A DNA stretch of 64,000 nt. Source: Treponema sp. (GTDB taxonomy: Bacteria > Spirochaetota > Spirochaetia > Treponematales > Treponemataceae). The notes under the pieces were generated by a model, which saw only the letters and a list, made by a program, of their open reading frames with translations, did no database searches and was not told the origin of the DNA. Every line of letters starts with the position of its first letter. Position 1 is the stretch's first letter. Shown one piece after another: positions 16,988 through 25,675 of this stretch. Location: NCBI GenBank assembly GCA_018385415.1, contig JAHAZA010000092.1:1-64000 (forward strand), read 5' to 3'. The position numbers and the translations under genes were made by a program.

Positions 16988-17885
16988 TATTTTCAGATGT
17001 CACAATTGTAAAGTTTGTCTTGGTACAGGTTGTCTTAATGAACTTCCTGGAATGGGTGGCTTAAATAATAATGAAAATTTTCGCCTCAACTGTTCTAGCT
17101 GGGAACGTCTTTATAATGAAGAAGATAAATCGAAAATTCCTCAGTTATCAAATGAAGAAATTCATTCTTTACTAAGATATGCGCCTGTAACCGGAGCAGT
17201 AGAAAATATTGGCTGGGAAGACGAAGAAAGTTTTTACTACGATTTTTTTGTTGCCCTTCATAAATCTGGAGTCAACCTTTCTATTGGAGATGGCACCCCT
17301 GATTCAAAACTTCTTTACGGAATAAATTCAGTCAAGACTATGCGAAAAGAAGTTGATAAAAATCTCAGTGTGGCAGCTTTTTTAAAACCTTATCCAGACG
17401 AAAATCTTCATAATCGAATCGCATGGACGATGCCAATTGCAAGTCATATCGGTATTGATATTGATGCATACAACATTGTAACCATGCGTAATAAAGTTCA
17501 GCTTGAGAAAAAAACTGCTTCACAGATTAAAAGTTATATGAAAAAGCTTTTGGTACCTTTTGTAGTAAAAGGTGTCTTTACAAGAGAAGATATAGAAATG
17601 GTCAAAGAGGCTCGCCCTGATGTCATTTATATATCAAATCATGGTGGTCGCGTAGATACAAGAAGGGGAAGTACTGCGCTACTTTTAAAAGAAGCTGGTC
17701 CAATACTAAAAAAATATTGTAATGAGATTTGGGTAGATGGTGGCATTCGCTGTAAGCGAGATGTAGAACTTGCACATTATTATGGTGCAAGTCAGGTTCT
17801 CGTTGCCCGACCATTTATTAAAAATTACTGTTACAATGGTTATATAGGCATCGATGAATTTTTAAGCTCACCGGCTGAATTATAA
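16977..17885 (+). CDS. FMN-dependent alpha-hydroxy-acid oxidase-like protein
   Basis: A 302-residue TIM-barrel-like protein. The C-terminal half carries the FMN-oxidase signature: the catalytic-type His in YISNHGGRVDTRRGS and the phosphate-binding DGGIRCKRDVELAHYYGASQVLVARPF. The N-terminus is Cys-rich (CHNCKVC, then a fourth Cys five residues on, before PGMGG), as in the anaerobe branch annotated as alpha-hydroxy-acid oxidizing protein. The Cys might hold a metal or cluster. I use TTG 16977, which has AGGA 8 nt upstream inside pfkA and gives an 11-nt overlap; no ATG lies before these Cys. Substrate unknown. The overlap with pfkA hints at a sugar or lactate link. Confidence 0.8.
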   Translation: METSIFRCHNCKVCLGTGCLNELPGMGGLNNNENFRLNCSSWERLYNEEDKSKIPQLSNEEIHSLLRYAPVTGAVENIGWEDEESFYYDFFVALHKSGVNLSIGDGTPDSKLLYGINSVKTMRKEVDKNLSVAAFLKPYPDENLHNRIAWTMPIASHIGIDIDAYNIVTMRNKVQLEKKTASQIKSYMKKLLVPFVVKGVFTREDIEMVKEARPDVIYISNHGGRVDTRRGSTALLLKEAGPILKKYCNEIWVDGGIRCKRDVELAHYYGASQVLVARPFIKNYCYNGYIGIDEFLSSPAEL

Positions 17886-17905
17886 TAAACAGAAATAATA
17901 ATCTG

Positions 17906-17976
17906 AAAAAAAACGACCGTAAAACTTGAGGTACAGTGAAATAACCTTCATGTATTTACGGTCGTTTTTTTTTTTT
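17906..17976. terminator. bidirectional terminator between convergent genes
   Basis: The arms AAAACGACCGTAAA and TTTACGGTCGTTTT have an A-run on the left and a run of twelve or more T on the right, with a ~28-nt loop. It serves the pfkA/oxidase transcript on plus and the GH16 gene on minus. Confidence 0.9.
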
Positions 17977-18000
17977 GCTGTTTTTATATCAGCGAAAAAA

Positions 18001-19344
18001 TTACTTTAATTCAGTTACAGTTACATTCTTGAAATAAACTGTTGAAGTAGAACCAAGTTTACCCATGTTGTATTCCAAACGTCCGAATGGATCATCATCA
18101 TAGTTCATAGTAAATTCGTATGTGTATGTTTTCCAGTCTGTTCCAATGTCAGTTTCTGTATCAGGAAAGTATCTTGTCCAGTTAACTTCTGGTGCTGTAA
18201 TTGCAACTCTGATTTTTCTGGCTTCTTCAGCTTTTGCATCAAACTGGATTCTATACTTTGTTCCTTTTTTCATGTTGATGCCAGGATGAACAACCTGAAT
18301 TGAGTGTGCAACAGTTCCTGCGTTTACTGTTTCAACTTTTAATGAACCATTTGCGATAGTTGCCTTTCCTTCACCAGCAGAAGCTGTAAGGAATGTCCAG
18401 TCTTTTCCATCGTTAAGAGGTTCGTCATAAGCGAAGAAGCTGTTATGGATATAGTTTCCGTTTTCGTCTGGTTCTGGAACTTTAGCAGTTGGTTTTGTTA
18501 CATTAGTGTCATAATGTTCTTTCTGATAAACACGAACGTAATCAATTTCAAATTTTGCATTTTCAAAATCTGTGTCAGGACCAGGTTTTCCAGGCCAGTC
18601 TCCACCTACAGCAAGGTTAAGTTGAATGAAGAAGTCTTCGTTAAATGGTGCTGGATAATCAAAGCTTTCACCAGCACGGCTTTTTGCAAACCAGTTGTTT
18701 TCTACATAGAAAAGATTTCCATCGATGTACCAGCGGAAAATACCAGGTTCCCATTCTACTTCATAAGTATGGAAATCCTCAGAGAAATCTGGAGTTCCTT
18801 CTGGGGTAATATATGTTCCCTGTTTCTGTGCATGTGGAGAGCCGTAGTGAATTGTTCCGTAAGTTTTATTTGTTTCATTGCCTAAAACTTCCATGATATC
18901 AATTTCACCACTTACAGGCCAGTTTCCAAATTTGTCTTCAGATGGCATCATCCAGATTGCAGGCCAGAGTCCTTTTCCCTTTGGTGCTTTTGCTCTTGCT
19001 ACAACTTTTCCGTAAGTAAAGTGAACCTTATTGCTTGTCTGTACTTTTCCGGATGTGTAATAGAAGCTTCCACTTTTAAGTGGAAACTGAAGTGCGCGCA
19101 GTACAAGTTTTCCATCTTCTACATAAATGTTTTCGTCTTCTTCTGTATAAGCCTGAAGTTCATGGTTAGTCCATCCTGCAGGACGAACCTCTCTGTTCCA
19201 GTATGATGAATTAAGTTTTTTTCCGTCAAATTCATCATGCCACATAAGTTTGTAGCCTTCGATTTCTGGAGCTTTAGTTTTACAAGATGCTATTAACATC
19301 AAGGCACTAAGAGCTAAAATTGAATAAGAAATATTTTTTTTCAT
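18001..19344 (-). CDS. GH16 beta-glucanase lipoprotein with C-terminal carbohydrate-binding module
   Basis: A 447-residue protein. Lipobox LIASC (Cys21) makes it an exported, lipid-anchored enzyme. The GH16 domain (~28-275) has WHDEFDG at the start and the catalytic motif GEIDIMEVLG (E-I-D-I-M-E, the beta-bulge form of laminarinases), with GLWPAIWMMP before it and FHTYEVEWEPG after it. A second domain (~305-447, with GWTFLT-like and TVAHSIQVVHPGI segments) resembles a CBM4/9-type beta-sandwich. Expected activity is endo-cleavage of beta-1,3 or mixed-linkage glucan. AGAGGA precedes the ATG and a TATAAT lies ~30 nt upstream, so it has a conventional leader. Confidence 0.9.
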   Translation of the reverse strand: MKKNISYSILALSALMLIASCKTKAPEIEGYKLMWHDEFDGKKLNSSYWNREVRPAGWTNHELQAYTEEDENIYVEDGKLVLRALQFPLKSGSFYYTSGKVQTSNKVHFTYGKVVARAKAPKGKGLWPAIWMMPSEDKFGNWPVSGEIDIMEVLGNETNKTYGTIHYGSPHAQKQGTYITPEGTPDFSEDFHTYEVEWEPGIFRWYIDGNLFYVENNWFAKSRAGESFDYPAPFNEDFFIQLNLAVGGDWPGKPGPDTDFENAKFEIDYVRVYQKEHYDTNVTKPTAKVPEPDENGNYIHNSFFAYDEPLNDGKDWTFLTASAGEGKATIANGSLKVETVNAGTVAHSIQVVHPGINMKKGTKYRIQFDAKAEEARKIRVAITAPEVNWTRYFPDTETDIGTDWKTYTYEFTMNYDDDPFGRLEYNMGKLGSTSTVYFKNVTVTELK

Positions 19345-19430
19345 TTTAGTTCCTCTAAAAATAATTTCTATAATTATATAATTTAAATTTAAAGATATGT
19401 ATAAGAAAAGTTCAGAAAATATAAATATTG

Positions 19431-20273
19431 TTATAAAACAAATTCATTCAGGAAGTCGCCTATGCCATCTTCTTCATTTGATTTGCGAGTGACATATTTT
19501 GCAATGTTCTGAATGTATTCCAACCCATTGCACATTGCAACTGAATAGCTTGTCATGCGAATCATTGATTCATCATTCATACTGTCACCAAAAGCCATTG
19601 TTTTTGACTGATCAAGTTTCAGATAATCAGAAAGCCATGCAATAGCTTCTCCTTTACCACATGCTGCAGGCATTACTTCAAGAAAGTAAGGCTTGCTTGT
19701 AAAGATAACGGCTCTGCCGGTTTCCTCCAGTTCTTTTTTCAGGAAGGAACAGAATTCTGCAATTATTTTTTCGTCTCCCGGAACAAGCATTTTGCTATGA
19801 CCTGGCTTAAGAAAATTTTTAAAGTCGGGAACGATTTCCATATTCAGCTTGCAAAGTCTGGCGTCGATATGAGTAAATTCATTGTCGACATTTGCAAAAG
19901 TTGTTGTGGAGTTATACACCTGGCAGGGTAGTCCTCTTTTTAATGCTTCATCGTAAACAAATTCGAGAACATCAAAAGGAACTTTTCTGGAATAAATAGT
20001 TGTTCTTGTGTGAAGATCAAAAATTTCAGAACCGTTGACGGCAATAACATAACGTCCTTGTTGTGTTCCAGCAAGTTCAAGTGTTCTTACAAATTGAAGA
20101 ATTCCGTTCTCTGCACGACCAGAACAAGGAACAATGTAAATTCCTTTTGCTGCAGCATCCTGTAATGCTTTTACAGTAATTGGGGTAATTTTTAATTCTT
20201 TTGTCAAAAGAGTATCGTCAAGATCCAAGGCGATAAGCTGTGGATCAAGTTTTTCTGAAGGAATTTTTAACAT
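19431..20273 (-). CDS. HAD-superfamily Cof-type phosphatase
   Basis: A 280-residue cytosolic hydrolase. Motif I DLDDTLLT holds the nucleophile Asp, motif II is CSGR, and motif IV is MAFGDSMNDESMI, all typical of the Cof/YidA subfamily with a type IIB cap. The substrate is probably a sugar phosphate or similar, not determinable here. It follows ppk by 20 nt on the minus strand and likely closes the GH63-ppx-ppk-HAD operon. Confidence 0.85.
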   Translation of the reverse strand: MLKIPSEKLDPQLIALDLDDTLLTKELKITPITVKALQDAAAKGIYIVPCSGRAENGILQFVRTLELAGTQQGRYVIAVNGSEIFDLHTRTTIYSRKVPFDVLEFVYDEALKRGLPCQVYNSTTTFANVDNEFTHIDARLCKLNMEIVPDFKNFLKPGHSKMLVPGDEKIIAEFCSFLKKELEETGRAVIFTSKPYFLEVMPAACGKGEAIAWLSDYLKLDQSKTMAFGDSMNDESMIRMTSYSVAMCNGLEYIQNIAKYVTRKSNEEDGIGDFLNEFVL

Positions 20274-20293
20274 AACAAATCTCTTTAGTAAAA

Positions 20294-22417
20294 TCAGCCC
20301 TTTCTTCTTACTTGAAACTGAATTTTAGGTGTTGATTTTTTCTCTGCAATTTTCTTGTATTTTTTATAGATAACTTCCTGGGCTCTGCAAATTCCATGGC
20401 CTGTAATTGGTTTTCTTGGAAGCCATGTTCCATCACTTCTTAACTGATGAGTATTCATGTCAGACTTAACATAAGTGTCGAGACAGTCTTTTATTTCAGT
20501 GAAAATAGCAGGATCAAGAATCGGGAACATCAATTCAATTCGGCGATCCAGATTTCTGTTCATCCAATCTGCACTTGAAAGATAAATTTCTGATTGACCA
20601 CCATTCTTAAAATAGAAAATACGTTCATGTTCCAGGTAACGGTCAACAATAGAAATGACCTGAATGTTTTCACTCATTCCTTTTACACCTGGAACAAGCA
20701 TACAAATTCCACGAACATTGAGAATGACCTTAACACCAGCACGACTTGCATCGTAGAGGGCGGCAATCACTTCTTCATGTGTCAAAGAATTCATCTTTGC
20801 AATAATCAAACCTGGGTTTGCTTTGCTGGACATTCTGATTTCCCGCTGAATCATCGAAATAATGTTGCTCTTAATATTTACAGGCGCCATGCTTAATGCT
20901 TTCATGGATTGCAATGCAGAATATCCAGTGACGATATTGAAGAACATTGTAGCATCGTTGGCAATCAAAGGATTTGCAGTAAAGATAGACATATCACTGT
21001 AAAGTTTTGCAGTTTTGGGATTGTAGTTTCCAGTTGCAAGATGAACATAACGGCGAATGGCCTTTTCTTCTTTTCTGATGATCATAAGAATTTTAGCGTG
21101 AACTTTTAAATTAACGATTCCCTGAATTACAATAACACCTGCATTTTCAAGTTCGTTTGCCCATCCGATATTTCTTTCTTCATCAAAGCGAGCTTTCAAT
21201 TCAACAAGAACAGTAACCTGTTTACCATTTTGTGCAGCTTTTTTTAATGCACTGATGATAGGTGAGTCATTGCCTGTTCGGTACAAAGTCATTTTAATTG
21301 AAATTACATCCGGGTCATCTGCCGCATCAGAAATAAATTTTACGACCGGATTATAGCTTTCATAAGGAACATGTAAAAGAACATCATGCTGTTTTAAAGT
21401 ATCCCAATATGGTTTGTCTTCCGGAAGACTCTTTGGATAGAAGTGTTCCCAGTTTTCAAATTTTAACCTTGAGGTATCTTCAAGCTTTCCAATTTCTAAA
21501 AGACAGCCTGGATCGATTAATTCATCACATTCATAAACATCATCAGAATTAAGACCAAGATTTTTCATAAGGAATTTTTTAATCTCTGCACTGGAATTAT
21601 TACAATTAAGGCGTACTGCAAACGATGACTGACGCTGAACAAGAACTTCTTCCATTGCCTCAATAAAGTTAGGACCAGCATCTTCATCAACAGCAAAGTC
21701 CGCATCACGGATTACATTGAACAGCATTGATTGCTTAACTTCAAATCCCGGGAACAGCTGCGTTCCATACTGAAGAACCAAATTGTCAACAAGAGTAAAT
21801 TGTTTTGCCTTTGTGTGACCAGGAAGCCATACAATGCGTGAGATACCGGTTGGAATCTGTACAAAAGCGATTGCTTGTTTTCCTTCTCGGGTAATAAATT
21901 CATTGTTCATTGGTTTGATATCTTGAATTGGTTTAAGTAAAAAGGCTGCATGATACTGAAGATTTGAAATACGAGGAAAAACATCAGTGTCAGTGCGAAG
22001 AGGTGTCAGTAATGGAAGAATGTTTGAATTAAATTCCCGCTGACAGAAGTTCTGCTGTTCTGGAGTAAAGTTTTCAGGCTTTACATAAACGTAGCCTTCT
22101 TTTTCGAGAAGAGGGAAAAGTTCTTCCTGGAGGCATTTGTTTTTCTGATTTACAACTTCATGTGCTCTTACTGAAATCTGTTTTAAAAGTGTTGTAGGTG
22201 TGTATCCAGAAATATCTTTTTTACGGGAATCGATTTTCTGCATGCGTTTGATTGAAGCAACACGAACTTGAAAGAATTCGTTGAAGTTACTTGTAACAAT
22301 AGATAAAAACTGAATGCGTTCAAGTAAAGGCAGATCGTTTCTGCATGCCTGATATAAAACTCTGGCATTAAATTCAATCCAGCTGAGTTCTCTGTTAAAG
22401 AAAGTGTTTTTATTCAT
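20294..22417 (-). CDS. ppk: polyphosphate kinase
   Basis: A 707-residue enzyme reversibly making polyphosphate from ATP. The N-terminal domain starts with NRELSWIEFNARVL. The phospho-accepting His lies in NLKVHAKILMI, followed by YVHLATGNYNPKTAKLYSDM. The second catalytic region is EHERIFYF...LSSADWMNRNLDRRIELMFP. GGAGG precedes the ATG. It lies 35 nt after ppx in the same direction, so synthesis and breakdown of polyphosphate are co-expressed. Confidence 0.96.
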   Translation of the reverse strand: MNKNTFFNRELSWIEFNARVLYQACRNDLPLLERIQFLSIVTSNFNEFFQVRVASIKRMQKIDSRKKDISGYTPTTLLKQISVRAHEVVNQKNKCLQEELFPLLEKEGYVYVKPENFTPEQQNFCQREFNSNILPLLTPLRTDTDVFPRISNLQYHAAFLLKPIQDIKPMNNEFITREGKQAIAFVQIPTGISRIVWLPGHTKAKQFTLVDNLVLQYGTQLFPGFEVKQSMLFNVIRDADFAVDEDAGPNFIEAMEEVLVQRQSSFAVRLNCNNSSAEIKKFLMKNLGLNSDDVYECDELIDPGCLLEIGKLEDTSRLKFENWEHFYPKSLPEDKPYWDTLKQHDVLLHVPYESYNPVVKFISDAADDPDVISIKMTLYRTGNDSPIISALKKAAQNGKQVTVLVELKARFDEERNIGWANELENAGVIVIQGIVNLKVHAKILMIIRKEEKAIRRYVHLATGNYNPKTAKLYSDMSIFTANPLIANDATMFFNIVTGYSALQSMKALSMAPVNIKSNIISMIQREIRMSSKANPGLIIAKMNSLTHEEVIAALYDASRAGVKVILNVRGICMLVPGVKGMSENIQVISIVDRYLEHERIFYFKNGGQSEIYLSSADWMNRNLDRRIELMFPILDPAIFTEIKDCLDTYVKSDMNTHQLRSDGTWLPRKPITGHGICRAQEVIYKKYKKIAEKKSTPKIQFQVRRKG

Positions 22418-22452
22418 ATTGCCTCCGCTATCCTCATTGGGGAATTTATAAG

Positions 22453-23985
22453 TTATGCAAGAATAATCTTATATCCGAAAACGTATTCGAAAATATTTGC
22501 TTTTTCAGCAAGAGCTTTTCTTTCAAGTACAATGTTATGATTTGAATTTGTGTTCAGCAAAATTGTATCGTTCTGTTTGGAAATTGTAATTCCTTTCAAT
22601 TTTTGCTGATGAGCACGATCAAGAGCATCTGCAATTCTCAAAATCGCAGTCAGCTTCAATACCATCATACGGTCTGCTCGTGGTAACATCATAAACTGTT
22701 CATCATCTTGGGGTAAGCCTGAACCGCGATGGAATCTGGCGATGAGACCTACAAGTTTATTATCATATTTTCTGATGCCAAAAATTTCTGAGTTAACAAT
22801 AATATACTGACTGTGGAATTGATGTTCCTCCATGCGAATGAACATACCAATATCGTGAAGAATACCTGCAACTTCAAGAAGCATGCGGTGATGGTCATCA
22901 AGGCCTATCTCATCACGTAATGCATCAAAGATATCAAGGCTCAGGTTTGTAACATATAACGCATGCTCAACATCGCCGTGATATTTATTTAAAAGGCTTA
23001 ATGCAGATGCCGAGATTTGAGAATTAAATTCTTTAAGCAATTCGCTTGATGGTTCTGCAATGGAACTGATAATTGCACCATCACGAATGTTGGTCTGGAG
23101 TACGATGATGTTTTCAATGTTAGTCAGCTGGATAAACATCTCGTAAATAGAAAGTCCGATAAAGAACTGCTGAGCTTCACTGTATTCAATATTATATTTG
23201 GCAACAATTTCTTCTGGAGAATAGGTTTGAATTTCTCTTACGAATTTTTCAAATTCCTTGCGGGAGATTTCCCAGATTCCATCACTGATTTTTTTACCAT
23301 AAGTTTGGGCGGCAATGCGTGGTTCCCCACCAACTGAGTAGAATTGTTTTACTGTAGATAATTCGAGCTCATCATTAAGAGAACCTTTTGTATTGAAAAT
23401 GAACTGCTGAATATATCTGCGGATATCACTTGCATTTGCCTGTGAAAGACTTAAGCTTTGAGCGATACGGATTGTACCGATTTTTAAGCTGTGGGCTCCA
23501 GCCATCTTTCCTTTTTTGATGAGCATCATTTCTGTAGAGCCGCCGCCCACTTCAAGAATGATTGCATCATCATCAACATTCTTTCTTGAAAGTTCTTTGA
23601 TTTTATTAGTTACAGCAAGATACATAAGACGGTTTTCTTCAATACCGTCAAATATTATAACTTTGAAACCAGTTTTGATTAAAATCTGATCGATGATAGG
23701 ATCCGGATTTTTTGATTCGCGAATAGCACTTGTTGCAATAACTCGTGTCTGTTCAGGAGAAATTCCCCAGCCTGCAAGCTGTTCTCTAAATCTGGAGAGA
23801 ATCTGCAGGACCAGAAGAATATTAGTGCGGGAAATTAATCCTGTCGTAAATACATCACGGCCAAGATCAACGGGTAGTTCTGAGTAGTCGATTACTTCCC
23901 AGCCACCATTGTCCTTAACCTGGGCTACCAGAAGTCTGATTCCGGTAGAGCCTATTTCAATAACTGCTTCCGGTGTAGTAGCCAT
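22453..23985 (-). CDS. ppx: Ppx/GppA phosphatase with C-terminal HD domain
   Basis: A 510-residue enzyme. The N-terminal ASKHA fold (~1-300) has EIGSTGIRLLVAQ and the phosphate loop EVGGGSTEMMLIKKG, as in exopolyphosphatase and pppGpp phosphatase. The C-terminal ~200 residues form an HD-type domain (LEVAGILHDIGMFI...HSQYIIVNSEIFG). Such proteins degrade polyphosphate and in some species pppGpp; the genetic link with ppk favours polyphosphate. A GGAG site lies before the ATG. It sits 24 nt after the GH63-like gene. Confidence 0.92.
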   Translation of the reverse strand: MATTPEAVIEIGSTGIRLLVAQVKDNGGWEVIDYSELPVDLGRDVFTTGLISRTNILLVLQILSRFREQLAGWGISPEQTRVIATSAIRESKNPDPIIDQILIKTGFKVIIFDGIEENRLMYLAVTNKIKELSRKNVDDDAIILEVGGGSTEMMLIKKGKMAGAHSLKIGTIRIAQSLSLSQANASDIRRYIQQFIFNTKGSLNDELELSTVKQFYSVGGEPRIAAQTYGKKISDGIWEISRKEFEKFVREIQTYSPEEIVAKYNIEYSEAQQFFIGLSIYEMFIQLTNIENIIVLQTNIRDGAIISSIAEPSSELLKEFNSQISASALSLLNKYHGDVEHALYVTNLSLDIFDALRDEIGLDDHHRMLLEVAGILHDIGMFIRMEEHQFHSQYIIVNSEIFGIRKYDNKLVGLIARFHRGSGLPQDDEQFMMLPRADRMMVLKLTAILRIADALDRAHQQKLKGITISKQNDTILLNTNSNHNIVLERKALAEKANIFEYVFGYKIILA

Positions 23986-24009
23986 AAAATTTCTCCAGGA
24001 TTAATTTAA

Positions 24010-25440
24010 TTATAATTTTTCAATCAACATCGAACATTTGCCCGATGGAATTGGTAATGTCTTCTTTTTCTGATCAAGGATATTAATTGTAAAGTAATAA
24101 AGTTTTTCACTTTCCATCTGAATTTCCCAACCGCGGAGACTCTTGTTACTTAAAATTGTAATAAGATTGCGTTTGAGAGAAAGATTCTCAATACCCATGA
24201 TTTCAAGGTTTGGAATAACCCAGTCTACTGTCTTGCGAGGAAGACTGATAATCAAACCGATAACATTTTCTATCATTAAAGCAATTGTAGATAGCCCTAC
24301 AGTCTGCAGATAGCGTGGACGTGCAAAGTTCGAGTGACCGCGGAGATTTGCTCTTCCTTCTTTTGTAGGAAGGTAAGCTTCGAAGAGGTCACCTTTAACC
24401 TTTGAATCATTTGGCGACAATGCTTCAAGAATGTAATACAGGTGGCGGATTGAACATTCACGAGCCAGATCATAGCGCTGATATTTTTCAAGGCCTTTGA
24501 TAACCATAAAGTTCATAGCTGGGAATACACTTCCGCGGTATCCTTCACCACTTTCTTTAAAGTCAGGGCTGTCAGCACTGAGAGAAGGAAATGGATGGTC
24601 AGTTCCAAATGTTTTTGGATTTGTTAAATGGTCAATAAGCTTATCAGCTTTGTCTGCATTAGGAATTTCTGCAAGTAATGGCCAGAATCCTGCAATTGTT
24701 TTCTGTGGAAGCATCTGTTCTGACTTATCAAGGTCATGATAGAAGCCTGTTTTTTCATTCCACATCATTGAGTTGATTCTAGTCTTAAGTGAGAAGTACA
24801 TTTTTTTGTACTGGAAGCTTAATTCTTTATCGTTAAGAATGTCACCGAGGGCTGCCATGTGAGTAGCATTGATTGCCATTGCAGCATTAAAGTCTACTGG
24901 ATAAAAGGCTTTGTCCCGTGGTGAGTTGAACATACCTGTACAACATGCAGGAACTGCATAAAGGCCGTTTGGTTTTTTGAAGTTTGCATCAATCCAGTTT
25001 AAATATTTCTGGAGAATAGGCACAACTTCTTTAACCCGTCTTTTGTTTGCAGATTTGTGATACAAATTGAATTCAGCCCATGCAAAAAGAGGAATACCGA
25101 TGCCTTCTGGATTTAATCTGTCCAAAACAGGTTTGTTTTTCTTCAGATCATATTTCCAGCGGATTGCACCATTTTTTTCCTGACGTGCATACAGGTAGTC
25201 TAAATTCTGGTTAGCCGGATAGTTTCTATTTGAGTAAACTAAGAAAAAGGATGAGAAAATAGAATCAAACTGGTTGATAATATACTGTCTGTCTTCTGGG
25301 TATACAAAATATCCGTCTGGATCAGGTTCGCCCGATTTTGGATCAAGCCAATAATCGCCAAGCCAGTTCCAGGTTTTATTATAGATGTCTACAAAATCCT
25401 GATCGTAAAAATGGATTTTAGGGAAATCTTTTTTGTTCAC
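24010..25440 (-). CDS. GH63/GH37-like glycoside hydrolase (MGH1-like)
   Basis: A 476-residue (alpha/alpha)6-barrel type protein without a signal peptide, so cytosolic. Segments such as KTIAGFWPLLAEIP, HPFPSLSADSPDF, GYRGSVFPAMNFMVIKGL and LFEAYLPTKEGR match the C-terminal catalytic region of GH63 and trehalase-like/mannosylglycerate hydrolase-like (MGH1) enzymes. Substrate unclear (alpha-glucoside, trehalose or mannosylglycerate are possible). The start is GTG, with AGGAG six bases upstream. An extended -10 (TGATATAAT) lies upstream. It leads the ppx-ppk-HAD operon. Confidence 0.8.
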   Translation of the reverse strand: MNKKDFPKIHFYDQDFVDIYNKTWNWLGDYWLDPKSGEPDPDGYFVYPEDRQYIINQFDSIFSSFFLVYSNRNYPANQNLDYLYARQEKNGAIRWKYDLKKNKPVLDRLNPEGIGIPLFAWAEFNLYHKSANKRRVKEVVPILQKYLNWIDANFKKPNGLYAVPACCTGMFNSPRDKAFYPVDFNAAMAINATHMAALGDILNDKELSFQYKKMYFSLKTRINSMMWNEKTGFYHDLDKSEQMLPQKTIAGFWPLLAEIPNADKADKLIDHLTNPKTFGTDHPFPSLSADSPDFKESGEGYRGSVFPAMNFMVIKGLEKYQRYDLARECSIRHLYYILEALSPNDSKVKGDLFEAYLPTKEGRANLRGHSNFARPRYLQTVGLSTIALMIENVIGLIISLPRKTVDWVIPNLEIMGIENLSLKRNLITILSNKSLRGWEIQMESEKLYYFTINILDQKKKTLPIPSGKCSMLIEKL

Positions 25441-25518
25441 AAAAACTCCTGTCAGTCACCAAATGGGCCAAATTTGCAGAAATTTCGCCCGCTTTGACTG
25501 AATGAATATACAAAACTA

Positions 25519-25527
25519 ATTATATCA
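25519..25527 (-). promoter_or_regulatory. extended -10 promoter of the GH63-ppx-ppk operon
   Basis: On the minus strand TGATATAAT forms an extended -10 element (TATAAT at 25524-25519), about 80 nt before the GTG start. No good -35 is seen at 16-18 nt, as is common for extended -10 promoters. Confidence 0.5.
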
Positions 25528-25558
25528 CACTTTTTTCAAATTTCGCCAAAAATTTAAA

Positions 25559-25594
25559 AAAAAATGCAAAATTTTCTCAAATTTTGCATTTTTG
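25559..25594 (-). terminator. terminator after the 581-residue envelope gene
   Basis: A perfect 15-bp stem (25560-25574 with 25579-25593; AAAAATGCAAAATTT) and a TCTC loop are followed on the minus strand by TTTTTAAATTTTT. It separates the gene at 25676 from the GH63 operon. Confidence 0.85.
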
Positions 25595-25675
25595 TACTTG
25601 AAAAAACTGTTAAAAATATGTTAAAGGCCAATTTCAACAGTTTTTTCAATGAATAATGTATTTTCAAGCAGTTTT

